A stretch of 64,000 bases of DNA from JBBITI01 sp963735055 (GTDB taxonomy: Bacteria > Chloroflexota > Dehalococcoidia > Dehalococcoidales > UBA2162). The notes beneath the pieces are model-generated. The model had not been told where the DNA came from, ran no database searches, and was given only the letters and a program-made list of their open reading frames with translations. The stretch spans positions 62,001-126,000 of the forward strand of contig CAVTJN010000021.1 of the NCBI GenBank assembly GCA_963735055.1. The letters run 5' to 3'. This document shows, piece after piece, positions 1 through 7,536 of this stretch; position 1 is the first letter of the stretch; each line of letters starts with the position of its first letter. Position numbers and translations under genes: made by a program.

Positions 1-834
1 GTGGGTGGACTCGGCGGCGGCGGCGGCGGGGGTGGGGGTAACGGGACGATGGAGATGGGGGCGGGGGCGGCGATGTTCTTTGCCCGCATGGCCAGCCGCT
101 ACATGTACCAGTACGGGTACACGTTCGATGAGTTCAAGCACATTTTGGCCAAGATCTCGGTTAAGAACCACCATAACGGTTCGCTCAACCCCAAGGCCCA
201 CTTCCAGCGTGATATTACCGAGGAGCAAGCGGTCAATGCGCCACTGGTGGCGTGGCCGCTCGGGCTGTATGACGCCTGCGGCGTCAGCGATGGCTGTGCT
301 TGCGCCATCGTCTGCCGGGCTGACATGGCGAAGACGTTCCGCGACGACTATATTCTGGTGAAAGGGCTTGGTCTCGCCGTCGGCGCCCGACAGGGTTACC
401 TCCAGCCCAGCTACGACATGACCCACATGGAGGAGACAGTCAGGGCGGCCAAACAGGCCTACACCCAGGCGGGCATCAAGGACCCCTTCAACGAAATCGA
501 CCTGTGTGAGGTCCATGACTGCTTCAGCATCACCGAACTGGTGATTATGGAAGACCTCGGCTTCGCCCCGCGTGGCAAGGCTCCCGAGCTGATCAAAGCC
601 GGCACGTTCGAGCTTAACGGCAAACTAGCGGTTAACCCGGATGGGGGACTCAAGAGCTTCGGCCACCCCATCGGTGCCAGCGGTCTCAGAATGGCCTACG
701 AGATCTACAAACAGATGCAGGGCAAAGCGGGCCCGAGACAACGCAAGAACCCGAGTATCGGTCTCACCCACAACTTCGGCATGAACCCGGGTAGTGGCAT
801 GGGTACGGTCAGCATCTTCGGCCAGAGAGACTAA
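1..834 (+). CDS. SCP2-type thiolase / acetyl-CoA acetyltransferase-like protein, 5' end outside window
   Basis: The visible 277 residues are the C-terminal two thirds of a thiolase-fold protein of the SCP2/lipid-transfer thiolase group, which cleaves or forms beta-ketoacyl-CoA. Supporting signs are the block EVHDCFSITELV near residue 167, the conserved GHPIGASGLR carrying the active-site His near residue 220, and the closing MNPGSGMG loop. The first 25 residues are a glycine run encoded by a G-rich repeat touching the left edge. I would not trust them as protein, because a family member normally has a longer, less repetitive N-terminus there. Family assignment is confident; substrate is unknown. 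A long hairpin follows the stop codon. Confidence 0.85.
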   Translation: MGGLGGGGGGGGGNGTMEMGAGAAMFFARMASRYMYQYGYTFDEFKHILAKISVKNHHNGSLNPKAHFQRDITEEQAVNAPLVAWPLGLYDACGVSDGCACAIVCRADMAKTFRDDYILVKGLGLAVGARQGYLQPSYDMTHMEETVRAAKQAYTQAGIKDPFNEIDLCEVHDCFSITELVIMEDLGFAPRGKAPELIKAGTFELNGKLAVNPDGGLKSFGHPIGASGLRMAYEIYKQMQGKAGPRQRKNPSIGLTHNFGMNPGSGMGTVSIFGQRD

Positions 835-857
835 GGCCAGACTGGGCCAAACAGCAG

Positions 858-909
858 GAAATCGAAGCAGGCGCTTCGTAGAAGATCTACGAAGCGCCTG
901 CCTGATTTC
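858..909. terminator. long hairpin between convergent genes
   Basis: A perfect 15-bp inverted repeat (867-881 with 887-901, GCAGGCGCTTCGTAG as left arm) has a 5-nt loop AAGAT. After a small bulge it extends through GAAATC/GATTTC. It lies between the thiolase stop and the end of the convergent LuxR gene. It has no clear T tract, so a bidirectional terminator or mRNA 3'-end stabiliser is inference. Confidence 0.55.
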
Positions 910-939
910 GACGGAGGATCCGGCTGGAAATGGGATCCG

Positions 940-1914
940 CTACACTCCATCGGCCATGGTTGATTGCAGGAAGGTCGCGAGATTAACTTCCTCGTTAGTT
1001 ATCCTCAATTTGCGCCGGATCTTTTCTCGATGGCGGTTGATGGTAGCCTCCGACACGCCACGGGTCTCAGCGATTTCCTTGGTCCGCATGCCATGTCGAA
1101 CCATGTTGCAGATCGAAATTTCGGTCGGCGTCAGCGAATGATACGAGCGCGACAAGCGACTGATGAAGGGCAATGTTATCTGGTCGAGGTTCGTCTGAAG
1201 TAACGCCACGTAGTTCTTCTGAGCCTGCGGAACCTGCGATGCCAGCGCCTGAAGTATCGGATTCAGGATCCTTTCGACGTTCGTATTGATGTCCTGCCTC
1301 GTCTCCTGCCTCTCTTGCTCGATTCGTGCAAGGACCACCTGCAAGGCAGTATTTGCCTCCTGGAGCGCCCTGCGCTCCAATGTCAACAGGCGATTGGTCT
1401 CCTGCAGTTCCGCTTCTGCTGAAATCCTGGTAGCGATCGTGCCTATTTGTTCGGCAACAGCGTCAAGCAATGCCCGCTCCTCCCTCAAGAAAGGCCCTTC
1501 ATCAGCCGGAGGACATTCCTGCCGGTAGAACACGGCCACCTCCCCCACCGCCTCGTGGAACATGTATATCTGTGCTGACTGCCGCCAATCGGTCACACTG
1601 AACCCGCTGCTGACATAGGCTTTTCCCTTGAATAGTATACGTGTGCAGGTGAGTTCGGGATACTGCCATGAAAACGGGAGGAAGTGCACCAGCTCGCTCA
1701 ACAGACTATCCAGGGAATGAAGGTGACGCTCGGCCAACTGGGAAATCCCGTACAGGCAATTCAGTTCTTTGATGCGCTCCCTTAACGCGTCCTCAACTTT
1801 ATCGGGATCATTCTCCAGGGAGAAGGGAATGCGCCACAAAAGGGCAAGTTCTTTGGATGGAAATGATGGACCGGTACCGCTTCCCGCTGATGGAAGGCCC
1901 GCCCGATGGTCCAT
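940..1914 (-). CDS. LuxR-family transcriptional regulator with N-terminal sensory region
   Basis: A 324-residue cytoplasmic regulator. The C-terminus (about residues 255-315) is a LuxR/FixJ helix-turn-helix: LTPTEISICNMVRHGM, then the recognition helix VSEATINRHREKIRRKL. It is preceded by a probable coiled coil (about residues 165-215) and an N-terminal region that resembles a GAF-like sensory domain but has no motif I can name. ATG at 1914 was chosen because GAGGAGA sits 7 nt upstream; two GTG codons lie further 5'. It is divergent from the NADH diaphorase genes, with palindromes in the shared intergenic region, so it probably controls them, itself, or both. Ligand unknown. Confidence 0.8.
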   Translation of the reverse strand: MDHRAGLPSAGSGTGPSFPSKELALLWRIPFSLENDPDKVEDALRERIKELNCLYGISQLAERHLHSLDSLLSELVHFLPFSWQYPELTCTRILFKGKAYVSSGFSVTDWRQSAQIYMFHEAVGEVAVFYRQECPPADEGPFLREERALLDAVAEQIGTIATRISAEAELQETNRLLTLERRALQEANTALQVVLARIEQERQETRQDINTNVERILNPILQALASQVPQAQKNYVALLQTNLDQITLPFISRLSRSYHSLTPTEISICNMVRHGMRTKEIAETRGVSEATINRHREKIRRKLRITNEEVNLATFLQSTMADGV

Positions 1915-1943
1915 GAGCGATCTCCTCACCACACCAGTTAATA

Positions 1944-1977
1944 CCTATATAACATAGGCAATAACTAGGTAGTTATT
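1944..1977. promoter_or_regulatory. two adjacent palindromes, putative operators
   Basis: CCTAT-N5-ATAGG (1944-1958) is followed directly by AATAACTA-GG-TAGTTATT (1960-1977), a perfect 18-bp palindrome. Both lie in the AT-rich gap between the divergent LuxR-type gene and the diaphorase operon. LuxR-type regulators bind dimeric palindromes of about this size, so operator function is plausible inference. Confidence 0.55.
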
Positions 1978-2049
1978 CCGTATTTAACTGCGCCAGTCTA
2001 TCAGGTATGGTAAGAAGAATCAAACGCATCACGGTCACAGGAGGGGAGA

Positions 2050-2529
2050 ATGTCACCCCAGACTCTGGAACAGATACTCAGAGGACGACGCAGTCAACCA
2101 CATCAACTCATCGAGGTCCTGCATGACATTCAAAGAGACTACCGTTACATCTCGGAACCCGACATGCGGGCCGTGTCGAGATGCCTCGGAGTACCACTAA
2201 TTGAAGTGTACCGGGTGGCTTCATTCTACACCGCTTTCCGGCTAAAGCCGGCCGGCAAGACCATTCTCACCCTCTGCATGGGCACGGCATGTCATGTCCG
2301 TAACTCGAGTCTTCTTCTCGACTACGCCATCGAGCAGCTTGGAATTCGCCCGGGCGAGGTCACCCCGGACGGACTCTTCTCGATTGAACGAGTCAACTGC
2401 CTTGGCGCGTGCGCGATGGGACCAATCGTCAAAGAGAACGACGACTATCATCATCACATGACTCCTGCCAGACTCCGCAAGTTGATAGCGACAATTCGTC
2501 TGCGGGCGACGGAGGAACGAAGAAATTGA
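2050..2529 (+). CDS. NADH dehydrogenase / diaphorase 24-kDa [2Fe-2S] subunit (NuoE/HoxE/HndA-like)
   Basis: A 159-residue thioredoxin-like [2Fe-2S] subunit that passes electrons from the NADH-oxidising partner. The four ligand cysteines are visible as CMGTAC (about residue 76) and CLGAC (about residue 117). The helical N-terminal part (EVLHDIQRDYRYI) is the normal NuoE start. ATG follows an AGGAGGGGAGA ribosome binding site. It overlaps the next gene by 4 nt, so translation is probably coupled. Length matches the family. With no other complex I subunits nearby, it more likely belongs to a soluble diaphorase than to respiratory complex I. Confidence 0.9.
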   Translation: MSPQTLEQILRGRRSQPHQLIEVLHDIQRDYRYISEPDMRAVSRCLGVPLIEVYRVASFYTAFRLKPAGKTILTLCMGTACHVRNSSLLLDYAIEQLGIRPGEVTPDGLFSIERVNCLGACAMGPIVKENDDYHHHMTPARLRKLIATIRLRATEERRN

Positions 2530-4379
2530 GCAGATTGAACAGTGTCAGCGAACTGGAACACCTGCGCCAGCGGCTCGGGGAGCAACGGCAGGGTGTCACG
2601 AACACGATAATGATGTGCGGGGGGACCGGATGCCACGCTTCCGGCTCCGGGTCGGTGATTGATGCGGTGCGGGCAGAACTGTCAAAGCAGAGACTCGAAT
2701 CCCGGGTGCGTCTGTGCGTCACCGGGTGTCACGGTTTTTGCGAGCAGGGCCCGGTGCTGATGGTTGAGCCCGGCGACGTGTTCTACTGCGGCGTTACTCC
2801 GGATGATGCCTACGAGATTGTCTCCCAAACGGTCATGAAAGGCGAGGTGATTGAACGGCTGCTCTATGCCGACCCGGACTCGGGAGAGCGATTCCGAACT
2901 CGTTCGGAAATACCATTCTACCGAGCCCAGGACAGGCATATTATGGGGAAGAACCTCGACGTCGATCCCTGCTCGATCGACGACTATATCGCGGCCGGCG
3001 GCTACTCTGCCCTGGCCAGAGTACTCAAGGGCATGACGCCCAAAGACGTCGTTGACGAGATCAAAGCATCCGGCCTGCGTGGCCGGGGCGGTGGCGGGTT
3101 CCCCACCGGACGTAAATGGGAGGAATGCAGTGAGGCGCCCGGGGAGGAAAAATATGTTATCTGCAACGCCGACGAAGGTGACCCCGGGGCGTATATGGAC
3201 CGGTGCGTGCTCGAGGGCAACCCGCACCTGATCCTGGAAGGGTTGATGATCGGCGCCTGGGCAGTCGGAGCTAGGAAGGGATATATCTACGTCCGCAACG
3301 AATATCCGCTGGCCGTCGAGCACTCCAGAATCGCCGTAGCCCAAGCCCGTGAACTCGGTCTGCTGGGCGACAATATCATGGGATCGCCTTTTTCTTTCGA
3401 GATGGATGTCGCCCGGGGAGGTGGAGCGTTCGTATGTGGAGAGTCAACGGCGCTGATGGCATCAATCGAAGGCAAGGTCGGTGAGCCAAAACCGAAGGAC
3501 GTACACGCCGTAATGGACGGCTTGTATCATCAGCCTACCGTTCTCAACAACGTGGAGACGTGGGCTAACGTACCGACAATCATCACGGAAGGTTCATCGC
3601 GATTTGCCGAGAAAGGCACCGCGAACAGCAAGGGAACGAAGATCCTCGCGCTGACCGGCCGTATCAAGAACACCGGGCTGGTTGAAGTGCCCATGGGCAC
3701 GTCGATCCGCAGGGTGGTATTCGAAGTCGGGGGCGGCGCGGGCAACGGGAAGCAGATCAAAGCAGTCCAGATTGGCGGACCGTCGGGCGGTTGTCTCCCG
3801 GTGGAGAAGTTCGACCTTCCGGTCGATTACGATGCTCTGTCCGGCGCCGGCTCAATGGTCGGATCGGGCGGGATGGTCGTCATGGACGAGAGTTCCTGCA
3901 TGGTGGATGTGGCCAAGTACTTTCTCACGTTCCTCCAGGACGAGTCGTGTGGCAAGTGCCTGCCGTGCAGGGTTGGAATCGACCGGATGCTGGAGATCGT
4001 CACCGACATCACGGACGGACGCGGCAGACCCGGTCAGATAGCCCTCCTGGAGGAATTGGCCGACACAGTCTCCCAGACTGCGCTATGCGGTCTGGGGAAG
4101 ACGGCTCCAAACCCGGTGCTTACCACCCTACGGTACTTTCTGCCAGAGTATCAGGCTCACATCGAGGATAGACGATGCCCTGCCGGTGTCTGCAAATCAC
4201 TAATCACCTATTACATCGATCGGGAAGGGTGTAACGGGTGCGGAGTGTGTCTGAGAGGATGCCCGCACAAGGCCATCAGCGGCAGAAAGAAGCAGGCGCA
4301 CGTCATCGATGCCGCGTTGTGCCAGAAGTGCGGCGTCTGCCGCACCGAATGCAGATTCGATGCTATTCACGTCACCTGA
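2526..4379 (+). CDS. NADH-binding diaphorase subunit with extra FeS domains (NuoF/HndC/HydB-like)
   Basis: A 617-residue NADH:acceptor flavoprotein. In order: a thioredoxin-like [2Fe-2S] domain (CGGTGCHASGS and CVTGCHGFC, about residues 25-120); the FMN/NADH domain with the glycine loop GRGGGGFPTGRKW; the SLBB region; a [4Fe-4S] site CGKCLPCRVG; and a C-terminal pair of [4Fe-4S] ferredoxin motifs (CNGCGVCLRGC, CQKCGVCRTEC). This long layout matches HndC/HydB of electron-bifurcating and NAD-reducing enzymes rather than plain NuoF. TTG at 2526 was chosen because GGAGGA lies 9 nt upstream and it forms a TTGA overlap with the previous stop. No hydrogenase or formate dehydrogenase large subunit is adjacent. 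Confidence 0.9.
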   Translation: MSRLNSVSELEHLRQRLGEQRQGVTNTIMMCGGTGCHASGSGSVIDAVRAELSKQRLESRVRLCVTGCHGFCEQGPVLMVEPGDVFYCGVTPDDAYEIVSQTVMKGEVIERLLYADPDSGERFRTRSEIPFYRAQDRHIMGKNLDVDPCSIDDYIAAGGYSALARVLKGMTPKDVVDEIKASGLRGRGGGGFPTGRKWEECSEAPGEEKYVICNADEGDPGAYMDRCVLEGNPHLILEGLMIGAWAVGARKGYIYVRNEYPLAVEHSRIAVAQARELGLLGDNIMGSPFSFEMDVARGGGAFVCGESTALMASIEGKVGEPKPKDVHAVMDGLYHQPTVLNNVETWANVPTIITEGSSRFAEKGTANSKGTKILALTGRIKNTGLVEVPMGTSIRRVVFEVGGGAGNGKQIKAVQIGGPSGGCLPVEKFDLPVDYDALSGAGSMVGSGGMVVMDESSCMVDVAKYFLTFLQDESCGKCLPCRVGIDRMLEIVTDITDGRGRPGQIALLEELADTVSQTALCGLGKTAPNPVLTTLRYFLPEYQAHIEDRRCPAGVCKSLITYYIDREGCNGCGVCLRGCPHKAISGRKKQAHVIDAALCQKCGVCRTECRFDAIHVT

Positions 4380-4396
4380 GAAAGCGAGGTATCAAG

Positions 4397-5098
4397 ATGC
4401 AACAGCATGTGAATGTGAGCATAGACGGAGCCATCGTACGCGCCGTCAAAGGGACCAGCGTGCTCGATGCCGCGGTGGAATACGGAATCTGCATCCCGCA
4501 CCTGTGCCATGTCCCCAACTTGTCCGACAGCGGGGCGTGCCGGTTGTGCATCGTGGAGCACGTGGTTGACGGACGGTCTAAGATCACCGCCTCCTGCACC
4601 CTCAATGTCGTTGAAGGCATGGTGATCCTGGCGAATTCGGATAGGGTACGGAGACTGCGACGCAACCTTGCAGAACTGCTGGTAGCCCAGGCTCCGAACT
4701 CGCGGGCCGTTCAGGACATTGCTGTACGCTGCGGCGTCACCGAGGTCCGCTACCCATTCCGGAACGAAAGCTGCATCTTGTGCGGACGTTGCGTACGGGT
4801 ATGCACTGAGGTCTGGCAGTCCCGGGCGATCGGCTTCGTTGGCCGGGGCAAGGACCGGCACGTAGGTTTTCCATTCGGGGTCCGGCCCGATTTCTGCAAA
4901 CAGTGTGAGAACTGCCGTCAGGTCTGCCCCATGACCATTACACCCTGCGAAGGCCCCATGAATCCGGGCAAGGAACACCTCTGCGGTAAGTGCGAGTCCC
5001 AGTTGTTGACCAATGCCGACTCACCAGGCGGCTGCGTGTGGTGCAAACTGGGCGAGGGCTTTGGATGCGGGCGCTATGCCGGAAATCGAGCGAAGTGA
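4397..5098 (+). CDS. NuoG/HoxU-like FeS subunit without catalytic domain
   Basis: A 233-residue third subunit of the diaphorase. The N-terminal [2Fe-2S] plant-ferredoxin-like domain has ligands in CIPHLCHVP, GACRLC and the following Cys. Two [4Fe-4S] motifs follow, CILCGRCVRVC and CKQCENCRQVC. The cysteine-rich tail (CGKCES then CVWCKLGEGFGCG) is not part of standard HoxU. The protein stops where NuoG continues into the molybdopterin-like domain or HndD into the H-cluster domain. ATG at 4397 follows GAGGT, 18 nt after the previous stop. It probably links the NADH-binding subunit to a partner encoded elsewhere. Confidence 0.85.
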   Translation: MQQHVNVSIDGAIVRAVKGTSVLDAAVEYGICIPHLCHVPNLSDSGACRLCIVEHVVDGRSKITASCTLNVVEGMVILANSDRVRRLRRNLAELLVAQAPNSRAVQDIAVRCGVTEVRYPFRNESCILCGRCVRVCTEVWQSRAIGFVGRGKDRHVGFPFGVRPDFCKQCENCRQVCPMTITPCEGPMNPGKEHLCGKCESQLLTNADSPGGCVWCKLGEGFGCGRYAGNRAK

Positions 5099-5193
5099 CC
5101 TGACCTGCGCCCCGAATGGAGGGTTGCATCTCAGCTAAGACGACCGCCCACGACCGGTGGGGCATTCAAACACAGCTGCCTGCCACGGAACGT

Positions 5194-6408
5194 CTAAGAA
5201 CCGCCAGCAGAGAGGCCATCCATGAGACTCTTCCTCAGTTCGAACAATACCGCTGTAACCAGCCGCTGCTTACCCCGGGGACGGGTCATAACAGGCCAGC
5301 TGCGGCCATAAGCGATGGCGAAATGGACGGTGCCGTTGGGCTGTGAAGTCTCCATCCCCGTAATGCCGACCCCAATATCGGCTCCCAAGCGTTGCCTCAC
5401 CACTTCAGCCATCTCATTTGCCACTTCGGCGCTCACCGATTGATATTTCGCGATCGTGTCCGCGGGAACGCCCAGGGCTGTCTTGGAACGATCGGACTGC
5501 GCAACCATTCCACCCCTGAAGAACAACTCACTCTCCGGCGCATCAGCGAGATTCGCGGTGAGCAACCCGCCGCTATAGTCCTCCATCACTGCCAGACTCA
5601 ATCCTCTAGTCTTCAACAGCCCGCCAATAGCAGTCTCCAGCGTCTCGTCGTCGGTGCCCCAGATGTAACTCCCCAGGACATTCCGAATCTTGATTTCGCC
5701 ATCGCGGAGCAGGATAAGAGCTTCTATTTCAGTCTCGGCGGTCACCTTCAGTTGGAGATGAATCCCGTCGGGCTTAGCATAGACCCCGAGGGAAGGGTTG
5801 TCGGTCGGGAATAGCGGAAAACTCAATTCACCGACGGTCGCCTCGTTATGGCCGAACGTCTTCCAGGTCTTCGTCAGAATGACAACCTTGGACTTCCGCT
5901 GCAGACGCCCCCGTACCGACTTCTCCCACATGTCGTACATCTCACGCGGTGGGCCTGGCATACATACCAGGATGCGGCCATCTCGTTCGATCCACCATCC
6001 GGGAGCCGTGCCTTGAGGGTTGGGGATGGCCTGAGCGCTGGGAATCAAGGCGCATTGTTTGAGATTGCTGGGCGGCATTTCGGGCATGCCAAAGCGGCCG
6101 AACCGTTCTCTCAACGCCTGCTCCAGATTCGGATCTACCGTCATCTCCTCTCCCATGGTCTCGGCGATGGCCTCACGAGTCAAGTCATCGCCGGTAGGGC
6201 CGAGCCCTCCCGTGGTCAGGACAAGATCGGACCGACCCCAGGCGCGCCGCAGCACCTCGACGATATTGGACTGGACATCCCCAACCTGGGAAACCCAGAC
6301 TAACTCAATACCGAGCAGCGGCATTTGTTTCGCCAAAAAAGTAGAGTTGGTATCCGCGGTCTCACCCATGAGAAGCTCTCTGCCGATCGAGACTATTTCT
6401 GCTTTCAT
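5194..6408 (-). CDS. cinA: CinA family protein (competence-damage inducible / NMN deamidase)
   Basis: 404 residues, the family's usual length. The N-terminal MoaB/MogA-like domain starts KAEIVSIGRELLMGE, with the conserved TTGGLGPTGDDLTREA near residue 65. The C-terminal CinA domain (about residues 250-395) hydrolyses nicotinamide mononucleotide in characterised members; its conserved part here includes AVMEDYSGGLLTANLAD and GVGITGM. It is the last gene of the minus-strand thiC-thiF-like-cinA run, 24 nt after the preceding stop. Co-transcription behind the thiC riboswitch is likely but not shown. Function in NAD recycling is by family; no link to competence is claimed. Confidence 0.9.
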   Translation of the reverse strand: MKAEIVSIGRELLMGETADTNSTFLAKQMPLLGIELVWVSQVGDVQSNIVEVLRRAWGRSDLVLTTGGLGPTGDDLTREAIAETMGEEMTVDPNLEQALRERFGRFGMPEMPPSNLKQCALIPSAQAIPNPQGTAPGWWIERDGRILVCMPGPPREMYDMWEKSVRGRLQRKSKVVILTKTWKTFGHNEATVGELSFPLFPTDNPSLGVYAKPDGIHLQLKVTAETEIEALILLRDGEIKIRNVLGSYIWGTDDETLETAIGGLLKTRGLSLAVMEDYSGGLLTANLADAPESELFFRGGMVAQSDRSKTALGVPADTIAKYQSVSAEVANEMAEVVRQRLGADIGVGITGMETSQPNGTVHFAIAYGRSWPVMTRPRGKQRLVTAVLFELRKSLMDGLSAGGS

Positions 6409-6432
6409 TGCCGATCCTGAGGCGTCCTGTAG

Positions 6433-7443
6433 CTAGGCGCCGACGTACTTTGCATAGAGGCTCTTGGCCACTTTCTTGTCATCCGTACCTCGGATGAAGG
6501 CCCGGCCATCGGGAAAGATGATCAGCTCATACCGGTCGACGTTAAACTTAAGCAGGGCGCCGAGGAATGAGACCTCTCCCAGTCTCTCCAACTTCGTCTT
6601 CAGGAATTCGAGAGAAACGCCCAACTCCTTCTGGGGAGTAACCTGGATCATATCCCGCCCGCACAGTTTGACGGGTTCGGCGAGTCCCGGCTTGTCCAGA
6701 AACTCGTACTCCCCTTTGACGCAAAGCGGGCAGTCGATCCTCTCTTTCACATGAATCTTCTCGAATTTGTTACTTCCGAGGTCGACAGCGATGAGCTCGC
6801 CCCCCTCCGCCTTCCCCCCCACCAGGATCTTAATAGCTTCATTCGACTGCAGGGAGGCGACAATACTGGTAATCGAATTGAGAACCCCCACCGTGTCACA
6901 GGTATCGACCGAGCCCGAAGCGGGCAGCGAAGCCACGATACTGCGGAAACACGGCGTAGCCCGGGGAAAGATGTTCATGGTCATGCCATAGCTGGCGATT
7001 GCCGCCCCGTACACCCAGGGTACGCTGTGTTTGAAGCAGGCGTCGTTCAAGAGGAAACGGGTCTCGAAGTTGTCAGTCGCATCCAGGACGACGTTTACAT
7101 CCTTGATGAATCCCTCGATGTTCCGCCGGTGTACGTCACTGACGACGGCCTCAATCTGGATCGAAGAGTTGACTTTTCGCAGCCTGTCGGCGGCAGCGAC
7201 CGCCTTCGGCATCCCCCGCTTCACATCATCCTCATCGAAGAGTACCTGACGCTGCAAGTTGTCGATCTCGACAAAATCGCGGTCGATGATTCTGATATAG
7301 CCGACGCCAGCCCGAGCAAGGTTGTTGGCGATGACCGTACCGAGAGCGCCGCATCCGACGACAGCAACTCGTCCCCTGCCGAGCATCTCCTGTCCTGAGG
7401 GTCCGATCTGGGCCACCAGCTTCTGTCGCGAATATCTGTCCAT
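6433..7443 (-). CDS. ThiF/MoeB/HesA family adenylyltransferase
   Basis: A 336-residue E1-like enzyme that adenylates the C-terminus of a small sulfur carrier (ThiS or MoaD type). The nucleotide-binding loop VVGCGALGTVIANNLARAG is at about residues 28-46, DRDFVEIDNLQRQ follows, and DATDNFETR is near residue 120. The Cys in VDTCDTVGVL is in the usual catalytic position. A C-terminal domain of about 90 residues beyond residue 245 is not recognised. The usual CXXC-CXXC zinc site looks incomplete: the first pair reads CFRS, the second is CPLC. ATG follows GGAGAGGACGGC. The neighbouring thiC suggests a thiamine role, but no thiS is present, so MoaD activation is also possible. Confidence 0.8.
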   Translation of the reverse strand: MDRYSRQKLVAQIGPSGQEMLGRGRVAVVGCGALGTVIANNLARAGVGYIRIIDRDFVEIDNLQRQVLFDEDDVKRGMPKAVAAADRLRKVNSSIQIEAVVSDVHRRNIEGFIKDVNVVLDATDNFETRFLLNDACFKHSVPWVYGAAIASYGMTMNIFPRATPCFRSIVASLPASGSVDTCDTVGVLNSITSIVASLQSNEAIKILVGGKAEGGELIAVDLGSNKFEKIHVKERIDCPLCVKGEYEFLDKPGLAEPVKLCGRDMIQVTPQKELGVSLEFLKTKLERLGEVSFLGALLKFNVDRYELIIFPDGRAFIRGTDDKKVAKSLYAKYVGA

Positions 7444-7536
7444 GCCGTCCTCTCCGAGACGCCTGATCCTTGTCCTGTCGTCAAACTCCCTGATTCCAGG
7501 CTGTAAACGACGGCCCGGGGCCCTTCGTGCAGTCCT

